This document shows, piece after piece, positions 7,729 to 9,892 of a stretch of DNA of 9,892 nt. Source of the DNA: Chloroflexota bacterium. GTDB taxonomy: Bacteria; Chloroflexota; Anaerolineae; Anaerolineales; UBA4823. A model generated the notes under the pieces. The model saw only the letters and a list, made by a program, of their open reading frames with translations, was not told where the DNA came from and did no database searches. The position numbers and the translations under genes are program-made. Every line of letters starts with the position of its first letter. Positions within the stretch are counted from its first letter, which is position 1. The stretch is taken from the NCBI GenBank assembly GCA_012798185.1, contig JAAZNS010000327.1, forward strand, positions 1-9,892, in the 5' to 3' direction.

Positions 7729-7952
7729 GAATTATTCGCGCCTCTGAAATTGGTACTTTTTGTTATTGTCACCGCGCCTGGTGGTATCGCATTTCCGGAA
7801 TTGAGGCTGGGAATCAATCCAATTTGACACAGGGTGAGAAGCTCCATTCCAGGCATAACTTGCGTATTCTTGGGGTGAAATTTCTTCGATATACTGGATT
7901 CTTTATGATAATCATATCAATCGGAATTATCATTGTTTGCATAATTCGATGA
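7725..7952 (+). CDS. N-terminal half of a split membrane Cas4-like nuclease
   Basis: The 75-residue product reads as the start of a Cas4/RecB-type nuclease. RASEIGTFCYCHRAWWY (5-21) resembles the Cas4 'YCPRxxYL' start, with Cys13 and Cys15 as candidates for the first iron-sulfur ligand. GEKLH (37-41) supplies the motif I histidine (His41). From about residue 53 the chain becomes one strongly hydrophobic helix, and it stops at TGA after residue 75. It starts at GTG 7725, overlapping the translin stop (GTGA). Its own TGA overlaps the ATG of the next ORF (ATGA at 7949-7952), which carries the remaining motifs one frame back (-1). It could be a true separate subunit, the first part of a frameshifted product, or half of a recently broken gene. 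It is too short to be a nuclease alone. Confidence 0.75.
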   Translation: MRIIRASEIGTFCYCHRAWWYRISGIEAGNQSNLTQGEKLHSRHNLRILGVKFLRYTGFFMIIISIGIIIVCIIR

Positions 7953-8497
7953 TGATTATTGCATTTGTTATTTTTATATCCGGATTGTTTATTTTATGGC
8001 AATCATTGGTTTTGTTGAAAAAAGAGGGATTAACAGAAGGACATATCATCTACACTGATACCCATCTTTGGAATAAAGTAACTGCACCATTATACGATTA
8101 TGATTTAAAATTAACCGGTAAACCAGATTACATCATTCAAAGCGGGAAACAATTTATCCCCATCGAAGTAAAAACAGGCAAACCAAACTCGATACCAACT
8201 GAAGCGCATATCTTACAATTAGCAGCTTATTGCTATCTGATTCAACATAATTTTCATCAACGACCCAAATATGGGATTATTCACTATATCCAACCCTCGA
8301 TTTCACCCAAAACTAATAAAAGTGTTTCTTTTAAAGTTAATTATACAAACGATCTTGAAAATCGATTGTTATCTACGATTAATCAAATTCGATCCATTGA
8401 AAAATCTAAAGAACCTTGCCGGTCACATCAATCACCGTATCGTTGTAATCACTGCGGATATCATCACATCTGTAATCAAAAATTAATCGATCAGTGA
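7949..8497 (+). CDS. C-terminal half of a split membrane Cas4-like PD-(D/E)XK nuclease
   Basis: The 182-residue product starts with a hydrophobic helix (about 1-23) and then carries the nuclease core of the Cas4/Dna2/RecB family: GKPDY with metal-binding Asp60, IEVKTGK with Glu73 and Lys75, and the QLAAYCYLI motif with Gln90 and Tyr94. The C-terminus has Cys157, Cys166, Cys169 and Cys175; the C-x2-C-x5-C arrangement of the last three matches the Cas4 4Fe-4S ligands, whose fourth Cys would come from the preceding ORF. All catalytic residues except the motif I His are therefore here. ATG 7949 overlaps the previous TGA; a TTG at 7937 and an ATG at 7952 are alternatives. The fused length would be about 257 residues with a two-helix membrane hairpin between motifs I and II. 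There is no CRISPR array or other cas gene nearby, so a role in spacer acquisition is not supported. Confidence 0.82.
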   Translation: MMIIAFVIFISGLFILWQSLVLLKKEGLTEGHIIYTDTHLWNKVTAPLYDYDLKLTGKPDYIIQSGKQFIPIEVKTGKPNSIPTEAHILQLAAYCYLIQHNFHQRPKYGIIHYIQPSISPKTNKSVSFKVNYTNDLENRLLSTINQIRSIEKSKEPCRSHQSPYRCNHCGYHHICNQKLIDQ

Positions 8498-8546
8498 CCG
8501 CTTCTTAGAAAATATAAGAAATTCTCCTAATTTTCACACTTGCTAA

Positions 8547-8552
8547 TATAAT
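8547..8552 (+). promoter_or_regulatory. Candidate -10 box of the NAD kinase gene
   Basis: A perfect TATAAT ends 6 bases before the first ATG of the NAD kinase gene, so transcription would begin at or next to that ATG, giving a leaderless mRNA. No convincing -35 box is seen; TTCTCC at 8522-8527 is a poor match. A 6-bp inverted repeat (TTCTTA 8502-8507, TAAGAA 8515-8520) lies between the nuclease stop and this box but has no T-run. Confidence 0.35.
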
Positions 8553-8558
8553 TACTAA

Positions 8559-9434
8559 ATGATGCAAATAACTAATTTCTCCCTAAAAAGTATTGCCATA
8601 GTATCTCACCCGCAGGCTCCTCAGGCAGACAGTGAAGCAGCACGTATCACTGCTTACCTCAAAAAGGAAGGTATTAAAGTCGAAATTGGTACCTTGTACG
8701 ATGAAAAATTACGCAGCGAAGTAGAAGCAGGACGGTTCGATGCCATCATTGCCCTGGGAGGAGATGGAACAATGCTGCGTGTTGGACATCTCTGCGCACC
8801 GTGTGGCATACCGGTTTTAGGAATCAATCTTGGTCATTTCGGCTTTCTAATGGAAGTGCGTCAAAATCAATGGATGGACGTATTCCCCCGATTATTAGAG
8901 GGTGATTTTTGGTTAGAGCAGCGCATGATGCTTTGTGCAGAACTCTATCACCAGGAAAATTTACTAGGGAAATGGGAAGTTTTGAACGAAGTAGTAGTTG
9001 GACGGGGTAAAGCTGTTCGTCCCGTTCATTTGATTACACATGTCGATGGACGATTTCTTACAACTTATGTCGCCGACGCACTGATCGCCGCCACTGCAAC
9101 GGGTTCAACTGCCTATGCAATGGCAGCCGGAGGGCCCATTTTACCTCCTGAGCTTAGAAATATTTTGTTAGTACCAGTAGCACCTCACCTTTCCATTGAC
9201 CGGGCAATTATGCTCTCTGAAGGATCGAATGTAAGCATTACTGTCGAAACAAGCCACCAAGCAATGGTCTGCATCGATGGTCAAACGCCTGTTGATATGG
9301 AAAACAACGACATTGTAAATGTACATGCCAGCGATCACACGGCGCAATTTATTCGCTTTCAAGACCCAGGCTATTTTTATCGCAACCTGACCCCTCATAT
9401 GAATCAAAATCCTTCCACAGGGGCATCCCGATGA
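8559..9434 (+). CDS. nadK: NAD kinase
   Basis: This cytoplasmic enzyme phosphorylates NAD to NADP with ATP or polyphosphate and is the only route to NADP in most bacteria. The 291-residue product has the usual length and all signatures: GGDGT at 67-71 with the catalytic Asp69, GINLGHFGFL at 88-97, the NE motif in LNEVVVGRG (Asn143, Glu144), and TGSTAY at 181-186 for substrate binding. DGQ near the C-terminus (about 243-245) matches the conserved closing loop. The last ~15 residues are polar and probably unstructured. Two adjacent ATGs (8559, 8562) could start it and no Shine-Dalgarno sequence precedes them; a TATAAT box lies just upstream. Its TGA overlaps the ATG of the next gene (ATGA), so the two are probably coupled. 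GGDGT is shared with the lipid kinase at 1856-2785, but the NE/TGSTAY pair separates the two families. Confidence 0.97.
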   Translation: MMQITNFSLKSIAIVSHPQAPQADSEAARITAYLKKEGIKVEIGTLYDEKLRSEVEAGRFDAIIALGGDGTMLRVGHLCAPCGIPVLGINLGHFGFLMEVRQNQWMDVFPRLLEGDFWLEQRMMLCAELYHQENLLGKWEVLNEVVVGRGKAVRPVHLITHVDGRFLTTYVADALIAATATGSTAYAMAAGGPILPPELRNILLVPVAPHLSIDRAIMLSEGSNVSITVETSHQAMVCIDGQTPVDMENNDIVNVHASDHTAQFIRFQDPGYFYRNLTPHMNQNPSTGASR

Positions 9435-9892
9435 CAGACAACCCTCCCCCCATTTATTGCACCAATCATCCCCAGACTGAAACTACACTGCGCTGCAATC
9501 GATGCGAAAAACCGATATGCATCAAATGCGCTGTTTTAACCCCCACTGGATACCGGTGTAAAGAATGCGTTCAAGGGCAGCAAAAACTCTTCGATACTGC
9601 CGTATGGTACGATTACGTTCTGGCAATCATAATTGGAACGGTCTTATCCTACATAGGCAGCCGGATCATCCCTGTAATGAGTTATTTCACAATACTGCTT
9701 GCACCTGTTGCTGGCGTAATTATCGCCGAATTAATCCGTGCAGTAACAAAACGCCGCCGTTCGAAAAAACTATTTCTTATATCTGCTGCAGCTACCGCCT
9801 TTGGAAGTCTACCTGTGATTTTCTTGTATCTAATCACAACAGTTGCCAATTTATCCCACGGAGGGATTGGGATTTTATGGCATTTATTATGG
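9431..9892 (+). CDS. B-box-type zinc-binding membrane protein, 3'-truncated
   Basis: The reading frame stays open for 154 codons to the window edge. The N-terminal ~47 residues form a compact metal-binding module: Cys10, His13, then CNRC (22-25), CIKC (30-33) and CKEC (43-46). This is a B-box-like zinc-finger pattern seen in short bacterial membrane proteins, often next to rhomboid or other membrane domains. Three hydrophobic stretches follow at about 58-80, 82-102 and 114-143, with the basic RRRSKK segment (108-113) between the second and third, probably on the cytoplasmic side. ATG 9431 overlaps the NAD kinase stop (ATGA) and no separate ribosome binding site is needed. The function is unknown; the cysteine module could bind protein or stabilise the cytoplasmic end. 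The C-terminus lies outside the window, so the full domain content cannot be judged. Confidence 0.8.
   Translation, partial: MTDNPPPIYCTNHPQTETTLRCNRCEKPICIKCAVLTPTGYRCKECVQGQQKLFDTAVWYDYVLAIIIGTVLSYIGSRIIPVMSYFTILLAPVAGVIIAELIRAVTKRRRSKKLFLISAAATAFGSLPVIFLYLITTVANLSHGGIGILWHLLW

Noticed and set aside
7725..8497. Cas4-like motifs as evidence of a CRISPR-Cas locus
   Set aside because: No repeat array, cas1, cas2 or effector gene is present in the window, and Cas4-like nucleases often occur outside CRISPR systems.
8559..9434. Reading the NAD kinase as a second diacylglycerol-kinase-like gene because of GGDGT
   Set aside because: The NE and TGSTAY motifs and the GINLGHFGFL block are specific to NAD kinase.

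Overview
The window is a gene-dense, AT-leaning stretch of bacterial chromosome with every recognisable gene on the + strand. The gene mix is a queuosine tRNA enzyme, undecaprenyl-phosphate recycling, simple lipid kinase and acyltransferase genes, a DUF3467 protein, a translin-like protein, a membrane Cas4-like nuclease, NAD kinase and a zinc-ribbon membrane protein. From memory of similar neighbourhoods this suggests Chloroflexota, probably class Anaerolineae. That placement is an inference; no rRNA or other decisive marker is present.

Region 1 (1-5938) looks like one transcription unit. It holds the 3' part of tgt, uppP, a diacylglycerol-kinase-family lipid kinase, a PlsC-type acyltransferase and a large membrane PAS-GGDEF diguanylate cyclase. 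Gaps are 16, 35 and 2 bases, and the last pair overlaps. The middle three genes act on membrane lipids: recycling the C55 carrier, phosphorylating a lipid and acylating a lysophospholipid. The cyclase may add c-di-GMP signalling to the same transcript.

Region 2 (5939-6744) holds ssb as a probable single-gene unit, with a plausible promoter and a strong ribosome binding site. The 213 bases after it contain a 17-bp palindrome and a terminator-like hairpin but no gene that I can see.

Region 3 (6745-8497) is the most interesting part: DUF3467, a translin/TRAX-family protein that keeps acidic residues matching the TRAX ribonuclease site, and a Cas4-like PD-(D/E)XK nuclease. The nuclease carries a two-helix membrane insertion and is divided into two ORFs exactly within that insertion, at an ATGA stop/start overlap. 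All expected nuclease and iron-sulfur residues survive, but they are shared between the two ORFs. The close packing suggests a co-expressed, membrane-associated nucleic-acid-processing module.

Region 4 (8498-9892) holds NAD kinase, preceded by a TATAAT box so close to its ATG that the mRNA may be leaderless. It overlaps by ATGA with the truncated start of a B-box-like zinc-binding membrane protein that runs off the window. No tRNA, rRNA, CRISPR array, insertion sequence or prophage gene was seen, and no gene-free stretch exceeds 300 bases.
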